Shown here: piece after piece, positions 35,958 through 45,975 of the stretch
Position numbering within the stretch: position 1 is the first letter of the stretch
Layout of the letters: each line of letters starts with the position of its first letter
DNA from: Sulfurimonas sp. HSL3-2
GTDB lineage: Bacteria > Campylobacterota > Campylobacteria > Campylobacterales > Sulfurimonadaceae
Assembly: GCF_039645965.1 (NCBI RefSeq)
Contig: NZ_CP147917.1
Span: 2,108,001-2,172,000, forward strand
Length of the DNA stretch: 64,000 nucleotides
Reading direction: 5' to 3'
The notes under the pieces: model-generated
Databases searched by the model: none
Seen by the model: only the letters and a program-made list of their open reading frames with translations
What the model was told of the DNA's origin: nothing
Program-made: the position numbers and the translations under genes

Positions 35958-36012
35958 TGCTCAAAATTATCACAATATAAAACCTATTACATGTAGGGAA
36001 CAAAGGAAATTG

Positions 36013-37314
36013 ATGGATATCAAAGCAAAAAAGATCGATGCGGCAAATGCTAGCATAGAAGCAACAATCTCAAACGAAGAGATTCAAGCTAATGTCGATA
36101 AAATCGCTAAACAACTTAGCAAGACAGCAAACGTACCTGGTTTTAGAAAAGGGAAAGTACCTGTAAGCGCTGTTAAACAACAGTATGGAGCTAAACTGGT
36201 AGAAGATGCTGAGACACAATCTCTACGTGATATGCTTGATGCCGGTCTAAAACAGATAGAGCTAACAGCTGAAAGCCTAATGGGTGAACCACAGATCACT
36301 AAGTTTGATAAAACTGCTGATAAGATCGAAGTAGAAGTTAAAGTTGCGATGCGTCCAGAGATCGAACTTGGAGAATATACATCATTAATCGAAGATTTTG
36401 AAAAACCGGAAGTAACAGATGAAGAAGTAATGGCTCGTATTAAAGAGCTTGCTGAGTCTCAATCTCCGCTAGTAGACAGCAAAAGTGCACGTAAGCTGAA
36501 AAAAGGCGATACTGTAAGTATTGACTTTGAAGGTTTCCTTGACGGTGTGGCATTTGAAGGCGGAAAAGCTGAAGCATTCTCACTTACACTTGGTTCTGGT
36601 CAATTCATCCCAGGATTCGAAGATCAAGTAATCGGAATGAAAAAAGGTGAAGAGCAAACTATCAAAGTTACTTTCCCGGCAGATTACGGCAGTGACAAAC
36701 TAGCAGGTAAAGAAGTAGAGTTTAAAGTAAAAGTAAACGCTCTTCAAGAAAGAGAAGAAGTCGCACTTGATGACGAACTTGCTAAAAAAATGCTTCCGGG
36801 TGAAGAAGATGTTACTTTTGACAAACTAAAAGAGCAAGTAAAGATCCAAATAGAAAATGAAAAACTTGGACAACTTTATAACTCTGAGCTAAAACCAAAA
36901 CTTTTAGAGACTTTCGTATCTAAGATCGAGTTTGCTCTTCCAGAGTTCGTGATCGATCAAGAGATGGATATGGCGATCAACAAAAAAGCTCAGACAATGA
37001 CTGAAGATGAATTAAAAGAGCTTCGCGAAAATGCCGATAAAGTAAAAGAGCTTCGCGAAACATTCCGTGATGATGCAAGAAACAGCGTAAAAGCTACATT
37101 TATCATTGATGCTTTAGCAAAAGCTGAAAACATCTCTGTAACTGAGCAGGAAGTAATGCAGACTATCTATTTTGAAGCTATGCAGATGGGACAAGATCCT
37201 CAACAAGCATACACTCACTATCAAAATTCAGGATACCTGCCGGCTATTCAAATGGCTATGGTCGAAGATAAAGTTCTTAGCAAACTTTTAAATTCAAAGA
37301 TAAAAGACGCATAA
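36013..37314 (+). CDS. tig: Trigger factor
   Basis: Trigger factor binds the ribosome exit tunnel and folds nascent chains. I prefer ATG 36013 over the TTG just before it; AAAGGAAA lies upstream. The 433 residues have the ribosome-binding signature GFRKGKVP (about residue 44), the FKBP-type prolyl isomerase domain (about 155-240, with [14 protein letters not shown]) and the helical C-terminal arms. It opens the tig-clpP-GGDEF-def-comM series. Confidence 0.97.
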   Translation: MDIKAKKIDAANASIEATISNEEIQANVDKIAKQLSKTANVPGFRKGKVPVSAVKQQYGAKLVEDAETQSLRDMLDAGLKQIELTAESLMGEPQITKFDKTADKIEVEVKVAMRPEIELGEYTSLIEDFEKPEVTDEEVMARIKELAESQSPLVDSKSARKLKKGDTVSIDFEGFLDGVAFEGGKAEAFSLTLGSGQFIPGFEDQVIGMKKGEEQTIKVTFPADYGSDKLAGKEVEFKVKVNALQEREEVALDDELAKKMLPGEEDVTFDKLKEQVKIQIENEKLGQLYNSELKPKLLETFVSKIEFALPEFVIDQEMDMAINKKAQTMTEDELKELRENADKVKELRETFRDDARNSVKATFIIDALAKAENISVTEQEVMQTIYFEAMQMGQDPQQAYTHYQNSGYLPAIQMAMVEDKVLSKLLNSKIKDA

Positions 37315-37315
37315 T

Positions 37316-37909
37316 ATGAGTTATATCCCTTATGTAGTAGAGAAGTCAGGGCGCGGTGAGCGTTCGTACGATATCTACTCACGCCTTTTAAAAGATCGTA
37401 TCGTTATGCTTAGCGGTGAGGTTAATGATGCTGTTGCTTCGACTATCGTTGCACAGTTTCTGTTTTTAGAAGCGGAAGACCCTGAAAAAGATATCTATTT
37501 TTATATAAACTCTCCCGGTGGTGTTGTGACATCTGGAATGGCTATATTTGATACGATGAACTATATCCGTCCTGACGTTGCTACGATCTGTATAGGTCAA
37601 GCGGCATCAATGGGTTCATTTTTGCTAAGTTCAGGTGCAAAAGGCAAGCGTTATGCTCTGCCTCATGCTAGAATCATGATACACCAGCCTTTAGGCGGTG
37701 CACAAGGTCAAGCATCTGACATAGCGATACAGGCTCAAGAGATACTTAGAATGAAAGCTGAGTTAAATGAGATCCTTGCAAAAAATACAGGTCAGAATAT
37801 AAAAACACTTGAAAAAGATACCGATAGAGACAACTTTATGAGCGCTGCTGAAGCGAAGAAGTATGGTATAATCGATGAAGTTTTAGTGAAAAAAGAGAAA
37901 GAAGAGTAG
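37316..37909 (+). CDS. clpP: ATP-dependent Clp protease proteolytic subunit
   Basis: ClpP is the tetradecameric serine protease that works with ClpX or ClpA. The 197 residues show the catalytic Ser in [11 protein letters not shown], His in [10 protein letters not shown] and the Asp in the [10 protein letters not shown] region. It starts one base after the tig stop. The order tig-clpP is common in Campylobacterota. Confidence 0.97.
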   Translation: MSYIPYVVEKSGRGERSYDIYSRLLKDRIVMLSGEVNDAVASTIVAQFLFLEAEDPEKDIYFYINSPGGVVTSGMAIFDTMNYIRPDVATICIGQAASMGSFLLSSGAKGKRYALPHARIMIHQPLGGAQGQASDIAIQAQEILRMKAELNEILAKNTGQNIKTLEKDTDRDNFMSAAEAKKYGIIDEVLVKKEKEE

Positions 37910-37916
37910 GACTAAC

Positions 37917-38972
37917 ATGGCTAAATCATTGAGAAAAAGAAGAGATATCGAAGGCGTACATTCCGAAAGTGGTGAGACTGAAATTGATGCCGTCTCAACT
38001 AGTTTCAATGATCCAACCAATGATGTGGAGCTGTATTCAAAAGAGGTCTTAGAATCTCTTTTAAAAGACAACCTCCCTCCTACACCGAATAATTTCTCAC
38101 TCTATTTTGACAGATTATTGGAAAATAAAAGCGATAATCTTCGTAAACAGATCGTATCTATTCTTCAACTTGAAGAGACAAATAATGATGAAGCGACCAT
38201 AGAACTTGAAAGAACGTTAAAAAATGGATTTGTTTCAGTAAAAAGTATCCTTTCAGTCTCTGCAGGCTTATATAAAAATATGAGTTTGATGACTAAGATC
38301 CTGGCAAAAAGAAAAGAGGAGATATCAGAGAACAAAGACTCTAAAAATGTTCTCAGCGTCATCTCTTCTTTAGAAAACGATCTTGGTAAACTCGATGATA
38401 TTCTAAAAAAACAGATCACAAACCTCAAATCTCTATATGATCACACTGCATCAATAGTAAAAAATGTAGAAAACGAGACTATTTTTGATAATAAATACGG
38501 AATCTACAATAAAAGATATCTACTAAACAAAGTCGAGCAGGAGATATCTCTTATAAAAGAGTTCAAACATAAAAGTAGCATAATCATGATCGAGCTTTCT
38601 AATGAACTTATAAAAGAAGTAGAAAGTGAAAAAGCGATCATGCTTATGACAAGAACAGTCGCAAGACTCTTGATGAAGACTTCAAGAAGAAGCGATACTG
38701 TTGCCCATTACGGTAACGGCGTGTTCTCTATGCTTTTAAAACACACTGACATAGACAGTGCCATAAAAGCAGCACAAAGACTAAGTGAACTTGTTCAAAA
38801 CAGTAACTTTTTCCTTGCAGATAAAGAGATAGAGCTACAAGTCTCTATCGGGATAACTCCTGTCTTATCTACATCTACAACGGATGAGATCATAGTCAAT
38901 GCACTAAAAGCTATGGAACAGGCATATAAAGATCCTAACAATTCTTATGCACTTATACTTGATGACCAATAA
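37917..38972 (+). CDS. Degenerate GGDEF-domain protein
   Basis: The 351-residue protein has a helical, charged N-terminal half and a C-terminal GGDEF fold. The active motif GGDEF is replaced by GNGVF in HYGNGVFSML, so cyclase activity should be lost. An RRSD motif just before it matches the RxxD inhibitory site, so it could still bind cyclic di-GMP and act as a receptor. The N-terminal half, with ESLLKDNLPPTPNNFSLYFD, resembles proteins that pair an input helix bundle with a GGDEF output. It sits seven bases after clpP and 21 before def. Confidence 0.82.
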   Translation: MAKSLRKRRDIEGVHSESGETEIDAVSTSFNDPTNDVELYSKEVLESLLKDNLPPTPNNFSLYFDRLLENKSDNLRKQIVSILQLEETNNDEATIELERTLKNGFVSVKSILSVSAGLYKNMSLMTKILAKRKEEISENKDSKNVLSVISSLENDLGKLDDILKKQITNLKSLYDHTASIVKNVENETIFDNKYGIYNKRYLLNKVEQEISLIKEFKHKSSIIMIELSNELIKEVESEKAIMLMTRTVARLLMKTSRRSDTVAHYGNGVFSMLLKHTDIDSAIKAAQRLSELVQNSNFFLADKEIELQVSIGITPVLSTSTTDEIIVNALKAMEQAYKDPNNSYALILDDQ

Positions 38973-38993
38973 TAATGAGAGACCAAAAGATAT

Positions 38994-39512
38994 ATGAACC
39001 TTACAATTCTTACATATCCTGATAAAAGATTAAAACAGATATCAAAAGACGTTACAAAATTCGATGAAGAGATTCATAAACTGCTAGACGCCATGAATGA
39101 GATGATGCTCTTATCAAACGGCATAGGTCTGGCAGCGATTCAAGTCAACTATCCTCTAAATATACTTATTTTGAATATTCCAGACAGTGAAGGTGAACAG
39201 CATCCGGATAACCTTATGGAGATCATAAACCCAGTTATAATCAATAAAGAGGGCTTAACTACTTACCAAGAGGGATGTCTAAGCGTACCGGGCTTTTATG
39301 AAGATATAGAGCGTTATGAGACTGTTACTATAAACTATCAGGATAGACACGGCAACACAAAGAGTTTGGATGCCGATGGACTCTTAAGCATTGCTATCCA
39401 GCATGAGATGGATCACTTAGCCGGTAAACTTTTTATCGAGAAGCTTTCGTACGCTAGACGTAAAAAGTTTGAAAAAGAGTACAAAAGAGCTATAAAAGAG
39501 AAAAAAGCGTAA
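38994..39512 (+). CDS. def: Peptide deformylase
   Basis: Def removes the formyl group from nascent proteins using a metal ion. The three motifs are complete: GIGLAAIQV, EGCLSVPG with the metal Cys, and QHEMDHLAG with the two metal His and catalytic Glu. The length of 172 residues is standard. It follows the degenerate GGDEF gene in the same transcript; in Campylobacter I recall def directly beside clpP. Confidence 0.97.
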   Translation: MNLTILTYPDKRLKQISKDVTKFDEEIHKLLDAMNEMMLLSNGIGLAAIQVNYPLNILILNIPDSEGEQHPDNLMEIINPVIINKEGLTTYQEGCLSVPGFYEDIERYETVTINYQDRHGNTKSLDADGLLSIAIQHEMDHLAGKLFIEKLSYARRKKFEKEYKRAIKEKKA

Positions 39513-39595
39513 ATTTTCTCTTAAAATCTTTCAATCTGCAATAAAAAGAAAAAAAACTCTCAACTGCGTTATCCTTATATCAGTAAGGAATTAAC

Positions 39596-41101
39596 ATGAA
39601 AATGGTAAATTGCGCAACATATGAGGGTATAGAGGCCAAAGTAGTCCAGGTTGAATCAAGTCTGACAAAAGGGCTTCCCTCCTTCAGCATCGTAGGCATC
39701 GCTTCCACATCAATAAATGAATCCAAAGAGAGAGTCAAGTCTGCACTTCTAACAAACGGCTTTTCATTTCCGCCAAAAAGATTTGTTATCAACCTTTCAC
39801 CCAGCGATATAAAAAAGCAGGGAAGTCAGTTCGACTTGAGCGTAGCACTTTTACTACTTATGGACTCTGATGAGACTGATATATCTGATTGGTTTATCTT
39901 CGGTGAACTAGGACTTGACGGACAGGTCAAGGAAAATATCTTTTTGTACCCTCTGATATTATCTTTAGCAAATCAAAATCTCATTAAAAAAGCGATAGTT
40001 CCAAAAGAGAGTCTTAATAAACTCACAAAAATAGCCGGTGTAGCATTTTACGGTGTCTCACATATCAATGAAGCGTTAGATATCCTAAAAGACACCAATG
40101 AACAAATACTCCCCAGCAAATCAACGGCAATAGAACATAAACACATTATAAGCCATGAAAAACTCTACTACGCAGATGAATACAAATATGACTTCAAAGA
40201 TGTAAAAGGGCAGACGATCGCAAAGCGTGCCGCACTTATTGCAGCGGCAGGATTTCATAACATTCTTTTTGAAGGAAGTCCGGGATGCGGAAAGTCCATG
40301 ATAGCTCAAAGACTGCGATACATACTGCCGCCTCTCAGCGGATCTGAGATACTGGAGATCGCAAAGCTTCAAGCTCTTGACGGGTACGAACCGGACTTTA
40401 AACCCGTACGCCCATACCGTTCGCCGCATCACACCTCGACAACAGCCAGCATCTTCGGAGGCGGTTCACACAATGCAAAGATAGGTGAAGTTGGACTGAG
40501 TCACCAAGGGATCCTCTTCTTTGATGAACTGCCCCACTACTCAAAAAATATCCTCGAAGCACTCAGAGAGCCTCTGCAAGACGATAAGATACGCATCTCA
40601 AGAGTCAACTCTAAAGTAGAGTATCCCGCATCTTTTTTGTTCGTGTCCGCAATGAATCCATGTCCATGCGGCAACCTTTTGGATTCTACAAAAGTTTGCA
40701 GATGCAATGAACTTGAGATCAGAAAATATAAGAACAGACTCTCTGATCCTTTTTTAGACCGTATCGATATAAAGGTCACTATGCAAAACGTCACTATTAA
40801 CGATAAAAGCGATGTAAGTTCAAAAGAGCTGCATTACAGTGTACTAAAGACCATAGAGTTTATATCCAAACGGGGACAAAAAAATTTTAACGGAAAACTT
40901 AGTGACGAGGAGATTGAAAGGTTTTGTATCTTCGACGATGAAGCGAAGATAAGTCTGGAAAATGCCATACAAAGATTCTCACTCTCATTTAGAGCTATTA
41001 AAAAGGTACAGAAAATCGCACGTACGATCGCCGATCTGGAACAAAGTAAAATGATCAGAAAAAAAGATGTTTTAGAAGCTTTAAGTTATAGAAGAAGATA
41101 G
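39596..41101 (+). CDS. comM: ComM/YifB-type Mg-chelatase-like AAA+ helicase
   Basis: The 501 residues have the Lon-like N-terminal ChlI domain, then an AAA+ domain with Walker A EGSPGCGKSM (about 230), Walker B GILFFDELP and the conserved SAMNPCPCGN with CxCG zinc-like cysteines. A C-terminal helical domain follows. In Vibrio, ComM is a branch-migration helicase that helps integrate donor DNA in natural transformation. It ends at a TTACATGTAA inverted pair. Presence of comM fits a naturally competent organism but is not proof. Confidence 0.92.
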   Translation: MKMVNCATYEGIEAKVVQVESSLTKGLPSFSIVGIASTSINESKERVKSALLTNGFSFPPKRFVINLSPSDIKKQGSQFDLSVALLLLMDSDETDISDWFIFGELGLDGQVKENIFLYPLILSLANQNLIKKAIVPKESLNKLTKIAGVAFYGVSHINEALDILKDTNEQILPSKSTAIEHKHIISHEKLYYADEYKYDFKDVKGQTIAKRAALIAAAGFHNILFEGSPGCGKSMIAQRLRYILPPLSGSEILEIAKLQALDGYEPDFKPVRPYRSPHHTSTTASIFGGGSHNAKIGEVGLSHQGILFFDELPHYSKNILEALREPLQDDKIRISRVNSKVEYPASFLFVSAMNPCPCGNLLDSTKVCRCNELEIRKYKNRLSDPFLDRIDIKVTMQNVTINDKSDVSSKELHYSVLKTIEFISKRGQKNFNGKLSDEEIERFCIFDDEAKISLENAIQRFSLSFRAIKKVQKIARTIADLEQSKMIRKKDVLEALSYRRR

Positions 41102-41129
41102 TTACATGTAGAGAAAGCTCTACATGTAA
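41102..41129. terminator. TTACATGTAG inverted pair between convergent genes
   Basis: A perfect 12-bp stem (41102-41113 with 41118-41129) with loop AAAG begins directly after the comM stop and ends five bases before the yeiH-like stop on the other strand. It can serve both genes. Confidence 0.65.
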
Positions 41130-41133
41130 AAGA

Positions 41134-42234
41134 TTAGATGATTGTAACTATCAGTTTAGTTACTAGGAAACCACCTACTACCAGCCATACAAACATGCTT
41201 AGACCAGTATAAAGCGGAGCCATACCAAGACCTTTAAACTTCGCAAAACGAGTACCCATACCAAGAGCTGTCATCGCCATTGTAAGTAAAAAAGTATCTA
41301 CGACATTGATCTTGCCGATTATTGTATGAACTGTGTCAGCTATTGCAGCTCCACCGCCTTGAAGGTACATCTCGATCAGTGAATTGACTCCCGCCATACC
41401 GATGAAATAAACCGCGAACCAAGGGATAACAAGTTTCACTCCGCCTGCTACAGAACCAGTCTTCTTTGCTTGAAACGAAAGGTAAAGTCCAAGAACGATA
41501 AGCATAGGAGCTATCATGATAACACGCGTCATCTTAACGATAACCGCACTGTTTGACATATCCGCCGATGCACCCGGAATAGATGCAGGAACTGCAACAA
41601 CCTGTGCAACTTCATGGATAGTACCGCCGACATAGATACCGAACTGTTGTGGAGTCAGGTGTAAGAAACCTTGCGCCGGTTCGATGATCGCTGCATATAA
41701 AACAGGATATAAGAACATAGAGATAGTACCGAATAAAACGACCATACTGACCGCTACTGCAGCTTTATGCCCTTCTGCTTTTAGTACAGGCTCAGTCGCT
41801 AGAACTGCCGCTGCTCCACAAACTGATGCACCTGATGCTGTCAGCATAGATGTATCACGATCCATTTTAAAGAACTTTTGTCCTATCCATGTTCCAAGTA
41901 TAAAAGTCGTTGCAAGCATAGTAAGAGAAACTAAAAAGCCCTCAAGACCTACTGCCGCAATTTGTTGAAATGTAAGACGGAAACCATAAAAAACGATAGC
42001 AAAACGTAAAATTTTCTTTCCTGAAAAAACTATCCCTGTTTCCCAGCTGCTTGGAAAATGATTATGTAATGTGTTCGCATAAAATATACCGATTACGATA
42101 CCAACGACTAGCGGAGATATCCCTAAGTGTTTAATCGGTGCTAAATCTGCGATAAATGTAGCTGATGCAGCCACTAATGCGACAAAGATAATACCGCTGA
42201 TAGTACCTTTGCGATTCTCTTTAGAAAATGCCAT
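41134..42234 (-). CDS. YeiH/UPF0324 family membrane transporter
   Basis: The 366-residue protein has about ten membrane helices. The family patterns GISPLVVGIVIGIFYAN and SGASVCGAAAVLATEPVLKA are clear, as is GGTIHEVAQVVA in the middle. Members are annotated as putative sulfate exporters (PSE family), a role that would suit a cell making sulfate from reduced sulfur, but the substrate is not settled. AAGGGG precedes ATG. It is a single gene, convergent with comM. Confidence 0.85.
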   Translation of the reverse strand: MAFSKENRKGTISGIIFVALVAASATFIADLAPIKHLGISPLVVGIVIGIFYANTLHNHFPSSWETGIVFSGKKILRFAIVFYGFRLTFQQIAAVGLEGFLVSLTMLATTFILGTWIGQKFFKMDRDTSMLTASGASVCGAAAVLATEPVLKAEGHKAAVAVSMVVLFGTISMFLYPVLYAAIIEPAQGFLHLTPQQFGIYVGGTIHEVAQVVAVPASIPGASADMSNSAVIVKMTRVIMIAPMLIVLGLYLSFQAKKTGSVAGGVKLVIPWFAVYFIGMAGVNSLIEMYLQGGGAAIADTVHTIIGKINVVDTFLLTMAMTALGMGTRFAKFKGLGMAPLYTGLSMFVWLVVGGFLVTKLIVTII

Positions 42235-42317
42235 TTAAGCCCCTTAAATATAATTTGGAATTATATTGTATTTTTTTCGATAAGCCAAATAAAATATTTT
42301 TTACTATTTGTTCAAAA

Positions 42318-45300
42318 TTACTTAACATTGATATCAAGCTTCGTTTTGATCCACTTTTCATCCATTTTTACCTCTTTTATCTCTTTAAACTCTACTCTTT
42401 TACTATCTAGCTGATGATTGATAATCAAATAGTCAGAGATCATCTTAGCACGGTTGTTTGCAAGTGCTTTAAGTTCATCATCGTTTACCGTCATGAACAT
42501 GCTGTCTTCATCTATCAGTCTTGCAAGATATTTTTGTTTAAACTGCTCTTTGTCAGTATACTCTTCTTTAAGTTTATCTTTTATTACATCAAGTTTATCA
42601 TCTTTTGTGTATTCATCATAGATATCTTCGAGCATATCTATCGTCAGAGCATTCTTTTTCTCATCTTCATTGGTTATGCCGCTTTTCTTCACAACCAGAT
42701 CAACCAGCTTTTCTACCTGCAGAGCTTTTTTATCGGCAACATTGTCATATGTCCCCGTAACTACAAGATCAAGTTTTTGACGTTTGCTGAGTGCTTTAGC
42801 CAGATTATCAAGCTTCTCTCTTTCAGGCGGAAGTAAAACGGTTTTACCCGGTTCAAAGTCTATCGCTTCTAACCCCTCAGTATCTATTCCAAGTACCGAA
42901 CCAAGCAGCGCAAAAGGCGATGTCACCGCCTTCGTGATAAGACCGCCGATAGTCTTCCATACCAAAGCACCGTATTTAAAGTCCGGTTCATCCATATTCC
43001 CCTTAATAGGCAGGTTGATGTCTATTATGCCATCATTATCTTCTAGTAGTCCGATAACAAACCCCAAAGGAAGGACTGTGATGTTTTCATCATCTATCGT
43101 ATCGCCCAGTTTGATCTTCTTGATGATGACACTGTTTGAAGCATCGAGTTTTGAGTTGTCTATCTTATATCCAAGATCCAAAAACAGCTTTCCGTCATCT
43201 ATCTTATACCCGGCAAAGTTTGCCGAATATGGAGACAGATTACTCATATCGAGATTTCTAAACACGACACTCATATCCGTAAACAACTTAGGATTTGCCG
43301 AGTTGATAGAACCGACTATCTTAGCCGAACCGTACTCGTCGACTATCCCGTCAAGATTGATATAACTTGTCTCGACCGCCTGACTGGATATGCCGTATAT
43401 CTGTCCGTTTAAGTCGTGGATATTCGTCTGAAACTTCAGCGGTAACGAGAGGTCTGCAAATTTTGCGCTTCCGTTTTTTATAGTAATTTCCATTACTCTT
43501 ACAGGAAATGCATTTTCTTTTGTTGCGTTATCTTCACTTTTGACCGTTTTGTTCTCATCACTTGATTCTATCTTTGAAAGTTTCGCAAAGTTTATCGTCT
43601 TGTTCTCATCTATGACGGCATTGACATAAAACGAGTCCAGCACCGCTTTATCCACATAGAGTCTGTTTGGAGCATACTCGAAACTGTATGAAGGCAGATA
43701 GAGTCTGTTAAACGAAAACAGACTGCTGTTATCTCTAGTATCGTTAATAAAGAGTTCATCAATACTAAGCGAACCGTTTAAAGAGAGATCGGCTGATCTT
43801 TTCGACGGTGCATAACTCTCTTTTGCTTTGAAATTAAAATATCCGTCATCTAAGTTCATATATGTATACTCGTTGATGTACGGATTTAAAAAGTTCAATG
43901 AGAGCTTGTTTATACTGATGCTGCCTCTTTGTTTTAACGGCGTATGCTGTAGTCTTCCGCTTGCTTTGATCTTTCCGCTGTTGTTGATCTTTGCTGCAAG
44001 ATTATAGTTTAACCAGCTTCTTTTTTTAGAGTCGACATTGCTTACATGTAAATATATTTTATTGATACTTGTGCGTGCTGACGATGAAAGAAGTTTGTCT
44101 TTAAAACTTACGTCGGCATTTTTTATATCAAAATCATTTAACAGAACTCTCCAGCTGCTGTCTGTACTTTTACTCTTCTGTTTATTTTCTTTTGAGGATT
44201 TTGGCACAACGACATCACTGAGATTAATGGTTCCGTCTTTGTATCTTGCCATATAGATTTTTGGAGATATGATCGCCGACGAGCCGATATTTATACTGTT
44301 TTTGTTCGTATCCACCGAAATATCTTTTATATTAAACTCATTTAAAGAGAACAGTTGTTCACCTGTAGTTCTTTTTGATAAATCGAAAGAGTTTAGAGTA
44401 AAACTGCCATCCGTGACTTTTATATTGACTGATGAGTTTTCATCTTTTACACTCAGTTTCGAGTCAAAACCGACAACGGCACTGTCAAGTCTAAGATCAT
44501 ATTTTTTCAGAGCTTTTTTTGCCGTATCGTCTATATATGGTCTAAACTTCACCAGATTCAGACCGTTACATGTAAAGGATGAAGAAAGGTCCAGACTTTT
44601 AGTTGTCAAAGAACCGTCTGCCATACAGTCAAACCCTTTATTGATCTGCATATACAGCTTATATGTCAAAGGCGTAACACCCAGCGAAGTCAGATTCTTA
44701 ATATTGAGATTCAGACTGTCGAGAGTCGTTGTGACATTCGGTTTGATGTATCTGTCTTCCAGACTGACTTTAAAGTTTTGAATATCGATATCGTCTATGG
44801 TCAGATCAAACGGCTTTGAACTGTTTTGCTCCACTTGTTTGGTGCTTGTCACATTTTTATCGCTCTCGTATTTTAGATAATCCTGCCAGTCTATTTTAGT
44901 CTCACCTATCCTTTTAAACTTTGCATTTAGACCCGAGAGAGAGATGTTTGAGATATGAGCTTTTTGTTTTAACGGAGTTGCTGAGATATCACTTACTTTG
45001 AGACTCGCTATATTTAAAATATCAAAATTCTCATCTTTTGGTTTTACTCTGAGTTTGGATATTTCAATAGAACTATTAGAGATTTTCAGATCCTGCAATT
45101 TATCCAGATCTATATGATAATCTGCATACATACTGACCTTGCCGTCTGCTACTTCGATATTTAACTTGTCTCTTAAATATTTCCATTGTGTATATAACTG
45201 ACTTGATTGAAACTCAAAACTTCCGTCCACTACAAAAGGAGAGAGTGATTTGATACTGTTTGTCAGTTTGATGTAGCCTCCGTCATTGAGTACTGCTCTA

Positions 45301-45878
45301 AAAACGGATGTCGAGATATTTTTATTTGTAGTGTTCTTATCGCCTGTATCGATATCTTTTATGACAAATCCCAAATCTTCGACAGAAAGGTCGTAAGGCG
45401 TTTCGTTGGAATAGTCCTCATATCTAATCGCACCGTCTGTTATCGCTATCTTATCTAAGAGTATTCTAGGGATGCCCGACGATGATGAAGTCGAACTTTT
45501 TTTCTCAGAAGGTTTTGCAATACCGAGAAGATTGAGTTTTTTATCTTTTGAGTAGACGATATTTACCTTCGGGGCTTTAAGTTCTATGTCTCGAAAATGT
45601 ATATTGCCCATGAAGAGCGAGTAAAGCTCAAAATTAGCACTAAACTTTTCCAATGAAAAGATGGTCTTGTCTTGCTGGGAAGTAAGTTTTAGATCAGCTA
45701 TTTTAAGATTAAAGTTATAGGGATTAAACCTTACTGATTGTAACGTGATCTTCCCGTTTATCTGCTCATTTACTATCTCGACAACTTTTGTTTTTATAAG
45801 GTAGGGAACTAAAAAAAATCCGGCTAAAGTATATATGACTACCGCAGTATAAATAGTTCTTTTTAGAATAGTTTTCAT
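42318..45878 (-). CDS. Giant AsmA/DUF748-type envelope protein
   Basis: The 1186 residues begin with one membrane helix (about 8-28) followed by a very long beta-rich periplasmic body with repeated AsmA-like strands (for example ISNISLSGLNAKFKRIG and LDGIVDEYGSAKIVGSINS). The DUF748 region and a C-terminal part containing LPPEREKLDNLAKAL are present. Large AsmA-like proteins are thought to form bridges that move phospholipids between inner and outer membranes. GAGGAG lies six bases before ATG. It has its own unit, with an 83-base gap on the downstream side. Confidence 0.85.
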   Translation of the reverse strand: MKTILKRTIYTAVVIYTLAGFFLVPYLIKTKVVEIVNEQINGKITLQSVRFNPYNFNLKIADLKLTSQQDKTIFSLEKFSANFELYSLFMGNIHFRDIELKAPKVNIVYSKDKKLNLLGIAKPSEKKSSTSSSSGIPRILLDKIAITDGAIRYEDYSNETPYDLSVEDLGFVIKDIDTGDKNTTNKNISTSVFRAVLNDGGYIKLTNSIKSLSPFVVDGSFEFQSSQLYTQWKYLRDKLNIEVADGKVSMYADYHIDLDKLQDLKISNSSIEISKLRVKPKDENFDILNIASLKVSDISATPLKQKAHISNISLSGLNAKFKRIGETKIDWQDYLKYESDKNVTSTKQVEQNSSKPFDLTIDDIDIQNFKVSLEDRYIKPNVTTTLDSLNLNIKNLTSLGVTPLTYKLYMQINKGFDCMADGSLTTKSLDLSSSFTCNGLNLVKFRPYIDDTAKKALKKYDLRLDSAVVGFDSKLSVKDENSSVNIKVTDGSFTLNSFDLSKRTTGEQLFSLNEFNIKDISVDTNKNSINIGSSAIISPKIYMARYKDGTINLSDVVVPKSSKENKQKSKSTDSSWRVLLNDFDIKNADVSFKDKLLSSSARTSINKIYLHVSNVDSKKRSWLNYNLAAKINNSGKIKASGRLQHTPLKQRGSISINKLSLNFLNPYINEYTYMNLDDGYFNFKAKESYAPSKRSADLSLNGSLSIDELFINDTRDNSSLFSFNRLYLPSYSFEYAPNRLYVDKAVLDSFYVNAVIDENKTINFAKLSKIESSDENKTVKSEDNATKENAFPVRVMEITIKNGSAKFADLSLPLKFQTNIHDLNGQIYGISSQAVETSYINLDGIVDEYGSAKIVGSINSANPKLFTDMSVVFRNLDMSNLSPYSANFAGYKIDDGKLFLDLGYKIDNSKLDASNSVIIKKIKLGDTIDDENITVLPLGFVIGLLEDNDGIIDINLPIKGNMDEPDFKYGALVWKTIGGLITKAVTSPFALLGSVLGIDTEGLEAIDFEPGKTVLLPPEREKLDNLAKALSKRQKLDLVVTGTYDNVADKKALQVEKLVDLVVKKSGITNEDEKKNALTIDMLEDIYDEYTKDDKLDVIKDKLKEEYTDKEQFKQKYLARLIDEDSMFMTVNDDELKALANNRAKMISDYLIINHQLDSKRVEFKEIKEVKMDEKWIKTKLDINVK

Positions 45879-45975
45879 GAGAGCTCCTCAAGATATAGAA
45901 CTATTCTATCAAATTAAATATAATTTTTTATGAAAAAGAGAGTCTTTTTCCGCCGTTAAAGGCGAAAAAAATGTT

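Noticed and set aside
41684-45000. Plus-strand frames opposite the YeiH and DUF748 genes (including a 193-residue frame at 42784)
   Set aside because: Serine and proline rich translations typical of reversed coding frames; the minus-strand proteins are coherent.
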